Shown one piece after another: positions 5,791-5,850 of a DNA stretch of 5,850 bases. Positions within the stretch are counted from its first letter, which is position 1, and the number at the start of each line of letters is the position of its first letter. Position numbers and translations under genes: made by a program. The notes under the pieces are model-generated. The model ran no database searches. It had not been told where the DNA came from and worked only from the letters and a program-made list of their open reading frames with translations. The stretch comes from JAEXNA01 sp050486105 (lineage in GTDB: Bacteria > Vulcanimicrobiota > Xenobia > Xenobiales > JADMJV01): NCBI GenBank assembly GCA_050486105.1, contig JBJHCR010000376.1, positions 1-5,850 on the forward strand, in the 5' to 3' direction.

Positions 5791-5850
5791 GCGCCCTTAG
5801 CTCAACTGGATAGAGTGACAGACTTCGGATCTGTAGGTTGGGGGTTCGAA
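5791..5850 (+). tRNA. tRNA-Arg(TCG), 3' end cut by the window
   Basis: The 5' acceptor strand GCGCCCT starts at 5791. The D stem is GCTC/GAGT with one wobble. The anticodon stem ACAGA/TCTGT encloses CTTCGGA, with anticodon TCG at 5825-5827, reading CGA and probably other CGN codons. The T stem GGGGG and most of the T loop (TTCGAA) are present. The last T-loop base, the 3' T stem, the 3' acceptor strand and the discriminator lie beyond the window. Its 5' end directly follows the T tract of the hairpin. Confidence 0.93.

Overview
The window looks like a moderately GC-rich bacterial chromosome segment with no sign of phage, plasmid or insertion sequences. Coding density is high, neighbouring genes overlap by a few bases, and a housekeeping tRNA cluster sits at the right end. 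I cannot place the phylum. The combination of a type II secretion F-family protein, zinc-ribbon membrane proteins and C5-pathway heme synthesis fits many diderm and candidate phyla, and no gene here is diagnostic.

Left half (about 64-3029, minus strand): a four-gene, tightly overlapping operon read right to left. It starts with a PilC/GspF-type inner-membrane platform protein. Next is a small protein with a signal peptide and a C-terminal membrane anchor, then a protein with an N-terminal double zinc ribbon and an RDD-like membrane domain. The last gene is a PrsW-type intramembrane glutamic protease homologue with a C-terminal zinc ribbon. The junctions overlap by 1, 4 and 8 bases, so translation is probably coupled. 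A strong Shine-Dalgarno-like sequence at the extreme left edge suggests that the operon continues outside the window.

Centre (3030-3131): a 102-base divergent intergenic region. It has a candidate -10 for the minus operon and a 9-bp direct repeat whose copies lie 42 bp (about four helical turns) apart.

Right half (3132-5402, plus strand): a glutamate-1-semialdehyde aminomutase family gene (hemL-like), a 101-residue coiled-coil protein of unknown function, and an XTP/dITP diphosphatase (rdgB). The aminomutase has a divergent active-site loop. The last two genes are 11 bases apart.

Right end (5456-5850): a near-consensus sigma-70 promoter drives a tRNA array: Pro(TGG), Arg(TCT), His(GTG) and an Arg(TCG) cut by the window edge. 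A terminator-like hairpin sits directly against the 5' end of the last tRNA.

Most of the window is ordinary. The part most worth a second look is the minus-strand membrane operon, which joins a secretion/pilus platform protein to two zinc-ribbon membrane proteins, one of them a protease. No established system is claimed; its function is inference.
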